Shown: positions 7,805-16,144 of the stretch, piece by piece
Position numbering within the stretch: position 1 is the first letter of the stretch
Layout of the letters: each line of letters begins with the position of its first letter
From: Occallatibacter riparius
GTDB taxonomy: Bacteria > Acidobacteriota > Terriglobia > Terriglobales > Acidobacteriaceae
Assembly: GCF_025264625.1 (NCBI RefSeq)
Contig: NZ_CP093313.1
Span: forward strand, 558,001 to 622,000
Length of the DNA: 64,000 bases
Reading direction: 5' to 3'
Translations under genes and position numbers: made by a program
Notes under the pieces: generated by a model
Told to the model about the DNA's origin: nothing
Database searches by the model: none
What the model saw: the letters and a program-made list of their open reading frames with translations, nothing else

Positions 7805-8409
7805 AGACTCCGCTGCGGCAACGCGTCAAAAATCTCCCGCCAGAGATCAAGCGGCGTTTGAGATCATCCAGCCAGATAGTCATCTTTGGTTCGTATGCAT
7901 CTGGCGTCCAGACTCGACACTCGGACATGGACGTCTTCTGTGTTGGCGAACCCAAAACACACTTCAAGACGCCAACAATTGAGGTCCTAATTCTGCCTGA
8001 ATACGATGTCTACTCGGACTTGTGGCTTGGCAGCGAACTCGCGAATCACATCAGCCACTATGGTGTTCCCTTGGGGCCGAGGCCACACTGGTTCGACCTC
8101 GCGAACATAAGCCACGAAGCCGTTGAGCGAAAGGAACGGCGAATCGACGCATACGTCCGCTCGTTGGAGCGACATTGGGATGAGCTTAGCTTTCAAGCAA
8201 GATCTCGGTACGAGATCAAGATCAGGCGCGAGCTCCAGCGGTTGCAGTTGCTGCAGAAGGGCGAACCAGTGATGCCTACTCCGATCCTCGACAGAGCTCT
8301 CGAATCGACAGCGCAAATTGACGCAATCGTCTCGTCTTGTGCTTCACCTTCTCTACTGCAGAGAATATCGAAGCTCTTTTGGAGTCGATCGGCGACATTT
8401 GCGCGCTAG
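7783..8409 (+). CDS. Nucleotidyltransferase-fold protein (Pol-beta superfamily)
   Basis: A 208-residue protein with a minimal nucleotidyltransferase core. IVIFGSYASG (G36-S37) is followed by SDMDVF, which supplies the two metal-binding aspartates D48 and D50. A third acidic residue is in the strand IEVLIL (E67). The C-terminal half is helical and charged. Such proteins act as adenylylating antitoxins (MntA type) or as signalling or modifying enzymes. Length and layout fit neither a classic CD-NTase (usually 300 or more residues) nor a HepT pair. The ATG overlaps the acidic gene by 22 bases and has a purine-rich GGAGAGGAGGGAG site just upstream. It is probably the last gene of the coupled trio. 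Confidence 0.75.
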   Translation: METPQALETPLRQRVKNLPPEIKRRLRSSSQIVIFGSYASGVQTRHSDMDVFCVGEPKTHFKTPTIEVLILPEYDVYSDLWLGSELANHISHYGVPLGPRPHWFDLANISHEAVERKERRIDAYVRSLERHWDELSFQARSRYEIKIRRELQRLQLLQKGEPVMPTPILDRALESTAQIDAIVSSCASPSLLQRISKLFWSRSATFAR

Positions 8410-8551
8410 TGAGAGTATGAATTCCGTCTCACACTGTAGGGCTCTCGGCAGTGCCTTCAGGAACTGAGGTCCGCAGTGCACTCCGCGTCAGAAGTTTGAA
8501 GCCTCGATTCTTATTAACAAAGACCTGGTGCTGTGACCCTCCGCAGGTGCC

Positions 8552-9625
8552 TTACGGCCTGTCGTAGAACCGGAAGAACAGCGACGGTTTCGCGCAGGGT
8601 TCGGCTTTGGCTACTAACTCGCCGGCGTGCTTGTCGGTGAGCGGGGTGAAGTCGCGGGCTAACTGCACGTTCTCTTCTAGCTGGGCGATCGAGTCGCAGC
8701 CGATGATTACCGTGCTCACGGGGCGGGAGAGCGTGTAGTACATCGCTTCGCGCATGCTGAGGGTGCCGGGGCTGGAGGTCTGGATGGTCATGCCTTCCCA
8801 GCTCTTCTTCTGCGCTTCGATGGACGGCGGGTTCCACGAGGAGAGGATGCGGCCGCGGCCCGGGATCTTCATCCCGATGATGCCCATCTGCTTCTCGACG
8901 GCCATGGGCAGCAACTGCTCGTTGAAGCTGTAGTGGTGCGGGTCGGCGGCGTTCATCGCCATGAGGATGCAGTCGAAGTCGTGGCGGCGCATGGTCTCCA
9001 TGAGCGCGTCGGGCCGGTAGTGTCCGGTGAGGCCGAGATAGCGGACCACGCCCTGCTGCTGCATTTCGACGAGCGCCTCCATGGCGCCGCCCTTGGCGAA
9101 GATCTGGTCGACGTCGTACTGCGTGCCCACGTCGTGGAGCTGCCAGAGGTCGATGTGGTCGGTCTGGAGGAGCTCGAGCGACTTGTGGATCATCTGCATG
9201 GATCCGTCGCGGGTGCGCTCCTTGGTCTTGGTGGCGAGGAAGGCCTCGTTGCGGCGCTTCGCCATGACCTTGCCGACATATTGCTCGCTCCAGCGGGAGG
9301 GGCCGCCGTAGATGGACGACGTATCGATGTAGTTGACGCCGAGGTCGAGGGCGCGCTCGATGATGGGCACGGCGGTGTCGAAGTTGTTGGGCTTTTCGAG
9401 AGCGGCCTGTCCGCCGAGCGAGAAGATGCCCACCTTGTATCCCGTCTTGCCCAGGTTGCGCGTTGGCATGGCCTTCTGCGTGCGGGGGTTCTCCGGCATC
9501 GCGGGCATGGCCTTTGTGGCATCGGCCAGCGCTGCGGCGGGTGCGACCAGGGCTGCGGCAACGGCGGTGCCGGCTTTCAGGAATTGCCGGCGGCTGTTCA
9601 TCGATTCGCGATTGGATTCACTCAT
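8552..9625 (-). CDS. Tat-exported aldo/keto reductase
   Basis: A 357-residue NADPH-dependent oxidoreductase of the aldo/keto reductase family. A twin-arginine signal lies at residues 11-35 (SRRQFLKAGTAVAAALVAP), so it is exported folded to the periplasm. All four catalytic residues are visible: D101 and Y106 in NYIDTSSIYGG, K133 in ATKTKERT and H164 in LWQLHDVG. The C-terminal GCDSIAQLEENVQLARDF matches the coenzyme-binding region. The start at 9625 is favoured over 9679 because AGGGAGGG lies four bases upstream and the Tat motif follows directly. The physiological substrate is unknown. It is monocistronic and divergent from the cNMP/DUF1003 gene. Confidence 0.9.
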   Translation of the reverse strand: MSESNRESMNSRRQFLKAGTAVAAALVAPAAALADATKAMPAMPENPRTQKAMPTRNLGKTGYKVGIFSLGGQAALEKPNNFDTAVPIIERALDLGVNYIDTSSIYGGPSRWSEQYVGKVMAKRRNEAFLATKTKERTRDGSMQMIHKSLELLQTDHIDLWQLHDVGTQYDVDQIFAKGGAMEALVEMQQQGVVRYLGLTGHYRPDALMETMRRHDFDCILMAMNAADPHHYSFNEQLLPMAVEKQMGIIGMKIPGRGRILSSWNPPSIEAQKKSWEGMTIQTSSPGTLSMREAMYYTLSRPVSTVIIGCDSIAQLEENVQLARDFTPLTDKHAGELVAKAEPCAKPSLFFRFYDRP

Positions 9626-9745
9626 GCTTCCCTCCCTGGCTGCAGACCCATAATACCGCCGCGCCCGCATCTGTAACATGACTTTGCTACTCTGCTGACT
9701 GACCGTAATCTTGCTTCAACACTCACTTCCCCTTAAGGAGAGTCC

Positions 9746-10582
9746 ATGCCCTGCGATCCCGAAGAACTCAGGCACGTAGCGCTGTTCGAACTGCTCGACG
9801 ACGATGAATTGGCTGTGCTCGCGGCGCAGGTGGATAAGCGCACATTCGCCGCCCGGCAGCGCATCTTCAAGATCGGCGACCCGCCGTCAGCGGCCTACCT
9901 GGTGCTCTCAGGCAGCGTAAGTGTCACGATGATCGACGAGGACAACCAGGAAGTCGTCATCGACGAGCCTGGACATGGAGGCATTTTCGGGTTCGCCTCC
10001 ATGGTCGATCAGACTCCGCACCAGGCCAACGCCATGGCCCTCGAGGAGTGCATGTGCATCGAACTGGATCGCGAAGACATCGAGGTTCTCGTGACCCGCA
10101 AGCCGATGGCCGGCCTCGATATGCTGACCATTCTTGGACGCCAGATCCACGCCTCGCAGAGGCTCGTAAAGCTGCGCGCCAACCGAAACCCGAACCAGAT
10201 GATTGAAGACACCGCAACGGTGGGTGAGCGCATCGCAGATCACGTGGCCCGCTTCGGCGGCTCGTGGAACTTCATCATCACATTCGCGGTTCTGCTGGTG
10301 GGCTATACGGGGATCAACGTGGTGCTGAACACCAAGGCCTGGGACCCGTATCCATTCATCCTGCTCAACCTGTTCCTATCGATGCTCGCGGCGATCCAGG
10401 CGCCAGTCATCATGATGAGCCAGAACCGGCAGGACATGAAGGACCGCCTCCGCAGCGAACTTGATTTCGATGTGAACCGGCGCGCCGAAGCGGAGATTCA
10501 GAGCCTAGCGCACAAGATCAACCTGCTCACCGACAAGGTGTCGGACGTGGAGGATTTTCTGCGCGACACGGCGAAGCGCTGA
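9746..10582 (+). CDS. Cyclic nucleotide-binding domain fused to DUF1003 membrane domain
   Basis: A 278-residue protein. Residues about 10-135 form a CAP-type cyclic-nucleotide-binding fold (LFELLDDDELAVLAAQV, IFKIGDPPSAAYLVLSGSV, PGHGGIFGF). Residues about 160-265 match DUF1003: RIADHVARFGGSWNFII, two membrane helices (about 174-193 and 203-225), and the Asn/Gln-rich IMMSQNRQ loop. The C-terminus is a helical or coiled-coil tail. The fusion suggests a membrane response gated by a nucleotide or other small ligand, but the phosphate-binding arginine signature is not clear, so nucleotide binding is unproven. AAGGAG sits upstream of the ATG. A G-tract element follows the stop at once. Confidence 0.85.
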   Translation: MPCDPEELRHVALFELLDDDELAVLAAQVDKRTFAARQRIFKIGDPPSAAYLVLSGSVSVTMIDEDNQEVVIDEPGHGGIFGFASMVDQTPHQANAMALEECMCIELDREDIEVLVTRKPMAGLDMLTILGRQIHASQRLVKLRANRNPNQMIEDTATVGERIADHVARFGGSWNFIITFAVLLVGYTGINVVLNTKAWDPYPFILLNLFLSMLAAIQAPVIMMSQNRQDMKDRLRSELDFDVNRRAEAEIQSLAHKINLLTDKVSDVEDFLRDTAKR

Positions 10583-10583
10583 C

Positions 10584-10597
10584 CGGGGGGTGGGGGA
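10584..10597 (+). repeat. G-tract element after the DUF1003 gene
   Basis: GGGGGGTGGGGG with flanking ACC begins next to the stop codon. It is like the G-runs at 5.6-6.2 kb and adds a second location for this sequence type in the window. Confidence 0.4.
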
Positions 10598-10636
10598 CCG
10601 CTGATAAGAGGCTTCGAGCTGAGAAGTCGGGCTGGG

Positions 10637-12001
10637 TCAATTCTCCTGGATCAGCGCGCGGACCTTGTCCCAGTCCACCTTCTGAATCACCTGTTCGGTC
10701 ATGTCCTTCCCCGCGCGAATCCGCACCCACACGTTCTGCACGGCTAACGTGGGCTTGCCAGGGAGCAGGCCACCGTTCGCGTCGATGTGCTCGCCATCGC
10801 TGCCCAGGCTCTTCGCGGTCACCTGTTTCCACGGGCCGACGAGCACCCAAGTCACCGCTTCACCGGAATCCGGACCGCCGCCGGTCGAGGGCTGGGCTGC
10901 AGGAATATATACGACCGTGCCGCCGCCCGGCAGCGACGCGGTGTTGTGGGTTCCCGCGAAGTTCACCACGCCAATGGAACCCGCGTTGATCCCCACGCTG
11001 ATCTTCACGCTCATGTTGTCCATCTGCGCGGCGACTGAGCGCGCCAGCTCGTCCATCGTCTTTTGGCCAGTGGCCGGACCGCCGTTCTTCATCGCTTCGG
11101 AGACCTGCTGGTTCATTTTCTCCATCGCCTGCTGGTAGGCCGCGGCGCGCTGCTGATACTCAGCCGATTCCTGCTTGAGGCCTAGTTCAATGTGGAACGC
11201 CCCGTGCGACGCGGAGTCGAGATGATACGGCGACTTCTCCGAGTGACGAGCCATGGCCTGGACCGGGCCCATCTGGGGCTGCTTGGAAACAACCCAATCG
11301 CCCTGCTCGAGTCTGGCCATCAGAGGAGCGAAAGCGTGCTGCAGCTCTTGACGCACGTGCTGGTCGAACTTCACTTCGCATTCGGAGGGAGAGCGGGCTT
11401 CTGCGCCCACCATCTTGTCGTGAATCTGCGGGTCGCAATCGTGCCACGCGCCGGTGCTGGCCACGGCATGTGCGCCCGTGCGCCGCACGCTCAGCGCGCC
11501 ATCGAAACTCACCTTGCCCTCGGCCGTGGCCGTGCCGGAGAGATGCGCCTCAAGCGAGCTGTCGTCCATGTGAGTGATGGTGATGGCCACCACGTCAGAG
11601 TCATGCGGAGCCGCCGCCCGGCTATTGCCGTTTTCGCCCGGCAGCATCAGGTAGAACGTCGAGTGGCCCGTGCCGACCACGGTGTCGTTGGTATCGTGCG
11701 TGATGGTGTGGGTCTTCCCCGCGCCGTCCCACTGCAGCTGCACGATATAGTGCGGACCCGAGCCGGTTTCGAAGTCGAGGTTGGCGTGCGCGTCGTCTCC
11801 GCTGACGAACCAGTCACCGCGTACGGCGGTCAGGCTGATGGTCTGCGCCTGCGGCCCGTCGCCGCGGATGGTGATCTGGCTGTTGCTGACAAGCGAGGGA
11901 GCCTTGGTCTGGGCCGACTTCGCCTGCCCGGGGACCAGAAGTGGAAGAAGCAGGGCGGCGAGGGCGGCCATGCCAACTCGGACTGAGTGCATGGCGCGCA
12001 T
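10637..12001 (-). CDS. Secreted protein of unknown function
   Basis: A 454-residue protein beginning MRAMHSVRVG, with a signal peptide to about residue 33 (AALAALLLPLLVPGQAKSA). The frame extends further upstream but would cross the promoter of the divergent PadR gene, so the start is set at 12001; 11992 is also possible. The mature part has beta-rich stretches (NSQITIRGDGPQAQTISLT, GPHYIVQLQWDGAGKTH), a helical Gln-rich middle (QESAEYQQRAAAYQQAMEKM) and a glycine-rich beta region. No known domain is recognised. It faces a PadR regulator across a 151-base interval with inverted repeats, so PadR may control it as well. Confidence 0.65.
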   Translation of the reverse strand: MRAMHSVRVGMAALAALLLPLLVPGQAKSAQTKAPSLVSNSQITIRGDGPQAQTISLTAVRGDWFVSGDDAHANLDFETGSGPHYIVQLQWDGAGKTHTITHDTNDTVVGTGHSTFYLMLPGENGNSRAAAPHDSDVVAITITHMDDSSLEAHLSGTATAEGKVSFDGALSVRRTGAHAVASTGAWHDCDPQIHDKMVGAEARSPSECEVKFDQHVRQELQHAFAPLMARLEQGDWVVSKQPQMGPVQAMARHSEKSPYHLDSASHGAFHIELGLKQESAEYQQRAAAYQQAMEKMNQQVSEAMKNGGPATGQKTMDELARSVAAQMDNMSVKISVGINAGSIGVVNFAGTHNTASLPGGGTVVYIPAAQPSTGGGPDSGEAVTWVLVGPWKQVTAKSLGSDGEHIDANGGLLPGKPTLAVQNVWVRIRAGKDMTEQVIQKVDWDKVRALIQEN

Positions 12002-12095
12002 TCTAACCACGCGAGTTACAGGACGACCAGCAGATTCTTCGTTGCGGTTTCCCGCCCCTTCCAACTTCCGGCAAAGAGAAAGTTCAGAAAGATAC

Positions 12096-12141
12096 TTGAC
12101 ATCACACACTGTTTGCCGCACAGTATGTATTACACAGTGTA
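12096..12141 (+). promoter_or_regulatory. PadR promoter/operator region with inverted repeats
   Basis: TTGACA (12096-12101) is followed by ACTGT (12108-12112) mirrored by ACAGT (12120-12124). TACACAGTGTA (12131-12141) is a near-perfect palindrome. These related half-sites lie just upstream of the PadR start at 12153 and look like binding sites for autorepression. Confidence 0.5.
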
Positions 12142-12152
12142 CGAGGTACAGC

Positions 12153-12485
12153 ATGACGCCCGTTCCGGAAAGCCTGTTCGAGAATCTTCGCCTGGAACTT
12201 CGCCGCGGCTGCCTCACTCTCGCGGTCCTGGCGCAGCTTCGCAAGGAGCATTACGGGTACACACTGCGGAAAACCTTGGCCGAGCGCGGCCTGGCCATCG
12301 ATGAAAGCACTCTTTACCCGCTGCTGCGCCGGCTTGAGAGCCAGGGGCTCCTGGTCAGCGAGTGGCGCGAAGAGGACAAGCGCAACAAGCGGTTTTACCG
12401 GCTCTCCGCAGAGGGCGAACGCATGCTGGGCATGCTGCTCGCGGAGTGGAACGCAATTAATACGTCGGTCGAAAACATTCTTTAG
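12153..12485 (+). CDS. PadR-family transcriptional regulator
   Basis: A 110-residue winged-helix repressor. It shows the PadR pattern: LRRGCLTLAVLAQLRKEHYGYTLRKTLAERG, the recognition-helix region ESTLYPLLRRLESQGLL, and the wing SEWREEDKRNKRFYRLSAEGERML. The start at 12153 puts the protein at family length and leaves the inverted-repeat region as untranslated operator. The next gene, 30 bases downstream, encodes a membrane protein with an N-terminal HAAS-type domain, a common PadR partner. Autoregulation, and possibly control of the divergent secreted protein, is inferred from the operator position. Confidence 0.9.
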   Translation: MTPVPESLFENLRLELRRGCLTLAVLAQLRKEHYGYTLRKTLAERGLAIDESTLYPLLRRLESQGLLVSEWREEDKRNKRFYRLSAEGERMLGMLLAEWNAINTSVENIL

Positions 12486-12515
12486 GACCGGATTTGGATT
12501 GGGAAGGAGAACGCC

Positions 12516-13565
12516 ATGGACAACGTCATGGATCTGTTCGAACGCTATCTTCAGGCGGTTGGCAGGTATCTGCCCTGGGAGCGGCAGGCTGACATCGTTG
12601 CCGAGCTTCGGGCGAATCTTGAGTCGCAGCGTGAGGAGCGCGAAGCCGGCCTGGGCCGCCCACTCACTGAAGGCGAGATGATCGACTGGCTCAAGGAGCT
12701 GGGGCCGCCCATGCAGATGGCCTCGCGCTACCAGGCGCCGCGCTACCTGATCGGGCCGACGGTGTTTCCCATGTATCTGTACATCCTCAGGCTCGCGACG
12801 ATGTGGGCTACGGTGGCCTACGCCATCGCCACTGCTGTGCGCATGATCGTCGAGACGCATTCGTTCGATTGGGTCGCCCAGCAGGTCTTCAAGTATCCGG
12901 GTTTCCTGATCGTCGTGGCGGCCTGGATCACGGGTGCGTTCGTGGTGCTTGAGCTCGTCTCCGAGCGCTGGCCCGAAAAGTGCCCCGCCATCTTCGCCGC
13001 GGGGCCACAGTGGTCGCCCAGTACCCTGCCCCCACTCGAAAAGCAGGAGGCCAGCACAGGCAAGCCGCGCTCATTCGGGGGTGCCGTAGCCGAGTTCCTT
13101 TTTGAGATTGCGGTGCTGGGTTGGCTCTTGCTCATCCCGAACTATCCTGTAGTGCTTCTCGGGCCGGGCGCTGTAATCCTCGAACACTCGCCGGTACGCC
13201 TCGCGCCCATCACCATCACGTTCTTCTGGGCTATTGTCGCCTTTAACGCCATACAGATCGCCGTGCACGGCTATAACCTGCTCAGCGGAACGTGGCGCAG
13301 GCGCCATCCGATCCAGAAGCTCTTCTTCAAGGCGCTCGGCATCGTGCCGATTGCCATACTGGTGGCCGCGCCCAGCCACATCTATCTGGAGCTGAATCCT
13401 GCTGAGGCGAGCCGTCTGCCCGCGGGCTTCGACTTCGACAAGCTCAACCAGGCCCTCTTTACGGGCGCGGAAGTGCTGGTCTTCATCGTGGCGATTCAGT
13501 TTGTGTGGGAGCTGTGGAAGGCGATGCGGAAAGAGAAGGGGGAGCCTTTTCAGGCGCTCGTCTAG
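12516..13565 (+). CDS. PadR-associated membrane protein with HAAS-type N-terminus
   Basis: A 349-residue protein. The first 70 residues are helical and match the HAAS/DUF1700 style that usually follows PadR genes (FERYLQAVGRYLPWERQADIVAELRANLESQ, LTEGEMIDWLKELGPPMQMA). Five or so membrane segments follow (about 100-118, 128-147, 195-215, 225-245, 262-280), plus one near the C-terminus. GGAGAACGCC precedes the ATG. HAAS proteins are thought to act in PadR-controlled membrane-stress modules; no reaction can be assigned. The gene forms a two-gene operon with the PadR at 12153. Confidence 0.75.
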   Translation: MDNVMDLFERYLQAVGRYLPWERQADIVAELRANLESQREEREAGLGRPLTEGEMIDWLKELGPPMQMASRYQAPRYLIGPTVFPMYLYILRLATMWATVAYAIATAVRMIVETHSFDWVAQQVFKYPGFLIVVAAWITGAFVVLELVSERWPEKCPAIFAAGPQWSPSTLPPLEKQEASTGKPRSFGGAVAEFLFEIAVLGWLLLIPNYPVVLLGPGAVILEHSPVRLAPITITFFWAIVAFNAIQIAVHGYNLLSGTWRRRHPIQKLFFKALGIVPIAILVAAPSHIYLELNPAEASRLPAGFDFDKLNQALFTGAEVLVFIVAIQFVWELWKAMRKEKGEPFQALV

Positions 13566-13798
13566 GGCATTCCTGACTGAGTTTACCCTTCAGTAAATCG
13601 TCGCGACGGATGCAAGTTGGATCTTTCGCTTTATTTTCGCAATCTATTCGCGATTGGGGCGAAAACGTGTGATGAGTCGTTTCCTAATTAAGTTATTTAG
13701 GTTATGATATTTATACGCTTTCTCCCGTAAAGTGAAAATATTCATCTTTCATTTTTGTATTATTTTTGTGGTTAATACCCCTGGATAGAAAATCGCTT

Positions 13799-13833
13799 CC
13801 CACCCTGCCGACTCTTTCGGTCGAGAGGGTGGG
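13799..13833 (-). terminator. Hairpin terminator of the 81-residue membrane protein gene
   Basis: CCCACCCT pairs with AGGGTGGG around an inner partly paired loop. Read on the minus strand it lies just after the stop at 13846 and is followed within about ten bases by TTTT. The 13566-13798 stretch beyond it is unusually AT-rich for this window and shows no gene. Confidence 0.5.
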
Positions 13834-13845
13834 AAACCAGGAACC

Positions 13846-14091
13846 CTACCGGCCCGCCGGCGGATTCACCCGGGAGCTGGCCGTGGCGTCAGCCGGGCTC
13901 CCCGGATCCCGGGCCAGCAATCCCAGAAAGGCCGTCGCCAGCGCCCCCGCGAGCGAGACCACGCTGCCGGTTCCGGCTTTGCCCATCGTGATGCCCTGCT
14001 GAGCCAGGACTCCGGACACGGTAAGGGTTGCGATCAGAATGCCTGCTGCGGAAGTCCGCGGATGCTGCCACATGTTCGAAAACGAGTTCAT
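13846..14091 (-). CDS. Small membrane protein, possibly phage-holin-like
   Basis: An 81-residue protein starting MNSFSNMWQHPRTSAAG, with an excellent AAGGAG six bases before the ATG. Two hydrophobic segments are seen (about 15-32 and 41-63), divided by QQGITMGKAGTGS, and the tail is polar. Size and layout recall small holin-like proteins found singly in many genomes, but no family is firmly recognised. A longer reading upstream has no ribosome-binding site and poor composition. It ends ahead of a terminator hairpin. Confidence 0.6.
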   Translation of the reverse strand: MNSFSNMWQHPRTSAAGILIATLTVSGVLAQQGITMGKAGTGSVVSLAGALATAFLGLLARDPGSPADATASSRVNPPAGR

Positions 14092-14507
14092 AACAATCTC
14101 CTTCGGGGCGGCGCAAGGCCGCCCTCTTCGTAGTTGGTTGTGAGGGTTTTGGGACGTCAAACCTGACTCCCAGTGCTGCCATCGCCGGGCTTGAGGAGCG
14201 CGGCGCCTGGCGCCAGAAACACGAAAGCCCTTCTGCTCCGGCCGGGTGAACGGCAGGAACGGAAGGGCTGCGTTGAGCTTCAATTGTGAGGGTTTGCCAT
14301 CGCCCGCCAGGCGGCCGAAAGGCAATAAAAAACGCCGCATGCGCGGCGTGTTTTCTCCCTACTTAAAAGCGTACTCTCTTCCGATAGTATTTCGGCAATT
14401 TTCTTTGATTTGTATCTGGTTGATATGTAATGTAGTTACAAACTATTTTTCGAAATACCCCTTGACAAGTTTTCCACAGGGGCGGTTTTTGGCTCCGGAA
14501 AGGCCCT
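14092..14507. other. Intergenic region with a bidirectional hairpin
   Basis: No gene is seen. It contains the ACGCCGC/GCGGCGT hairpin (14332-14349) and a low-G+C stretch (about 14360-14460) likely to hold promoters for the flanking divergent genes. Confidence 0.4.
14332..14349. terminator. Bidirectional intrinsic terminator hairpin
   Basis: ACGCCGC-ATGC-GCGGCGT forms a perfect 7-bp stem with a 4-base loop. It is flanked by AAAAAA on the left (U-tract for the minus strand) and GTTTTC on the right (plus strand). No gene ends close by on either strand, so it could instead be a leader attenuator for the minus-strand gene at 14091. Confidence 0.6.
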
Positions 14508-14894
14508 ATGTCCTCGCGGGAGTGGCGGTATGCAAGCGCCGTGTTTATGGGCGTGATGTTCGACGCGGTCTTCCTCTGGAAGTTCCGGCCTTACACGGCG
14601 CGCGAGCACGGCCCTGACTTGCTCCCGTGGTATCTGCTCCCGGTACTCGCGTTCGTTGCCGGGCTGCTGCTGACGCTGGGCTTCGATGGGAAGAAGCGCT
14701 GGGTGCCCGTTGCCCTGCTCGGCGGATTCTTTGCCGCCAATGCGTGCCTGATCGTGGCCGACTGCTCCGCCGACCCCACCAACCACAACCTCTGGCCGTT
14801 CGAGTTCGTGCTGATCGCGGTGGCGACGGCGCCTGCGTTCCTGGGGGCGGGGGTGAGCCACCTTATTGGGCGGGGGCGCAAAGTATCGGGCTGA
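14508..14894 (+). CDS. Small four-helix membrane protein
   Basis: A 128-residue protein with hydrophobic segments at about 9-24, 41-58, 66-84 and 96-116. GGAAAGG precedes the ATG. A cysteine (CSADPTNHNLWPFE) lies in the loop between the last two helices. No family is recognised and no neighbour suggests a function. Confidence 0.6.
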   Translation: MSSREWRYASAVFMGVMFDAVFLWKFRPYTAREHGPDLLPWYLLPVLAFVAGLLLTLGFDGKKRWVPVALLGGFFAANACLIVADCSADPTNHNLWPFEFVLIAVATAPAFLGAGVSHLIGRGRKVSG

Positions 14895-15219
14895 GGCCGC
14901 GGGGCTACCGGCGCTTGCGCTGAGTTGGTCTGAGGGACATTGACAGAATCGGCACACAGTTTCGATGGCGATTTCCGGGTAGGGGGTGACTCGGCCAAAA
15001 CCCAGTTGAACGCCCCACGTTCCTCGTGCCGGAATTCATGTGATTCAAGCTCAGCCTTTGTCACGCAATCGAGTACCAACGGTCACAGACGCGATAGCCG
15101 CTCTGTTGATGTGATAGCTGTCGATCTGTCTCTCTAAAGGAACACACCCCTCGTTTCTTCCGCACACGCCTTGAAGAGAGAGTCCGATCATCACCTGTCG
15201 ATGAAGGGAGGCGCTCCCA
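14895..15219. repeat. Intergenic region with degenerate repeat copy A
   Basis: No gene is seen. The stretch about 14940-15022 (GAATCGGCACACAGTTTCG, then TTCCGGGTAGGGGGTG) resembles 16334-16414 in the same orientation, so the HAF-repeat gene lies between two direct copies of a degenerate element. Confidence 0.4.
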
Positions 15220-16086
15220 ATGTACAGATTTTCAATCTTGTGCTTCGTTGCCCTTTGGGCTTGTATCAGCACAGCCCAAAGCAAAAAGAACCCGGTATTT
15301 ACGTCCTTTGACTATCCCGGTGCTGTGAATACCGAGGCCACCGCCATCACCCCATCCGGCCAAATCCTCGGCCGATACGTCACCTTTGACGGCACAACGT
15401 ATCACGGGCACGGATTCCTGCTCATCAACGGACAGTTTCAATCCATTGACTTCCCGGGCTCACTCTGGACAGATGCCACCTACATATCTCCTCGCGGAGA
15501 GATAGTGGGCTGGTACGACTCGGCGAATGGAACTGAGCATGGCTATGTACTGAAAAATGGAAAGTTCACGTCCATCGACTACCCCGGGGCACTCGGAACA
15601 GACGGCTTCGGCATCGACCCCAATGGAGTGGTCGTCGGAACCTGGTGGGACCAAACGGGCAATCACGGCTACCTGTTGGACAAACAGGGCAAATTCACGC
15701 CATTTGATGTGCCCGGTTTTCAGACCTTGGCGACGCAGATCACCTCGGGTCGTATAATCGGCGACTACTCCAACGACTTCAACACGGAATCTCACGGATT
15801 CGTCTTCAAAGACGGGGAGTTCCAAACCATCGATTTTCCCGAGGCATGCCAGACCACTTATCTCAGCGGACTGAACCCTGAGGGCGACATTGTGGGAGGC
15901 TGCATCCGTGGCTTTTTAGACGAGAGCGGTTGGCTGATAAAGAATGGCGAGTACATTCAAATCAACTATCCAAAGTCACTAAGCACCTACGCCAATGGCA
16001 TCAATCCGCAGGGTCAGATCGTAGGACGCTACACTACAAACGACGGCCAATTCAATCACGGTTTTCTGTTGACGTGGCGGCCGTAA
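15220..16086 (+). CDS. Secreted HAF-repeat protein
   Basis: A 288-residue protein with a signal peptide (MYRFSILCFVALWACISTAQ). It is followed by six or seven repeats of about 40 residues built on FTSIDYPGA...T...GINPNGQIVGRY...HGFLLxNGxF. This is the HAF-type extracellular repeat, expected to form a beta-propeller-like fold. A GGAGG site precedes the ATG. The protein is predicted to be exported; its ligand is unknown. It lies between two copies of a degenerate direct repeat and ends before a 15-bp perfect hairpin, so it may be a transferred or mobile cargo unit (inference). Confidence 0.8.
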   Translation: MYRFSILCFVALWACISTAQSKKNPVFTSFDYPGAVNTEATAITPSGQILGRYVTFDGTTYHGHGFLLINGQFQSIDFPGSLWTDATYISPRGEIVGWYDSANGTEHGYVLKNGKFTSIDYPGALGTDGFGIDPNGVVVGTWWDQTGNHGYLLDKQGKFTPFDVPGFQTLATQITSGRIIGDYSNDFNTESHGFVFKDGEFQTIDFPEACQTTYLSGLNPEGDIVGGCIRGFLDESGWLIKNGEYIQINYPKSLSTYANGINPQGQIVGRYTTNDGQFNHGFLLTWRP

Positions 16087-16109
16087 CGATCTGTTCTGGT
16101 TCTCCTCAC

Positions 16110-16144
16110 TTGGCGCTGGTTCCTCGCATAGGAACCAGCGCCAA
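16110..16144 (+). terminator. 15-bp perfect hairpin after the HAF-repeat gene
   Basis: TTGGCGCTGGTTCCT pairs without mismatch to AGGAACCAGCGCCAA around a CGCAT loop, 23 bases after the stop. There is no U-tract. The unusual stability suggests a transcription-end or mRNA-protecting structure, or a palindromic repeat unit. Confidence 0.6.

Noticed and set aside
7783..8409. CBASS CD-NTase assignment for the nucleotidyltransferase
   Set aside because: The protein is only 208 residues, lacks the usual C-terminal OAS-type core, and there is no Cap2/Cap3 or HORMA/TRIP13 gene beside it. A generic NTase call is safer.
13566..13798. AT-rich stretch as a possible replication origin or att site
   Set aside because: No DnaA-box cluster, no tRNA end and no integrase gene were seen. 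It is treated as a plain convergent intergenic region.
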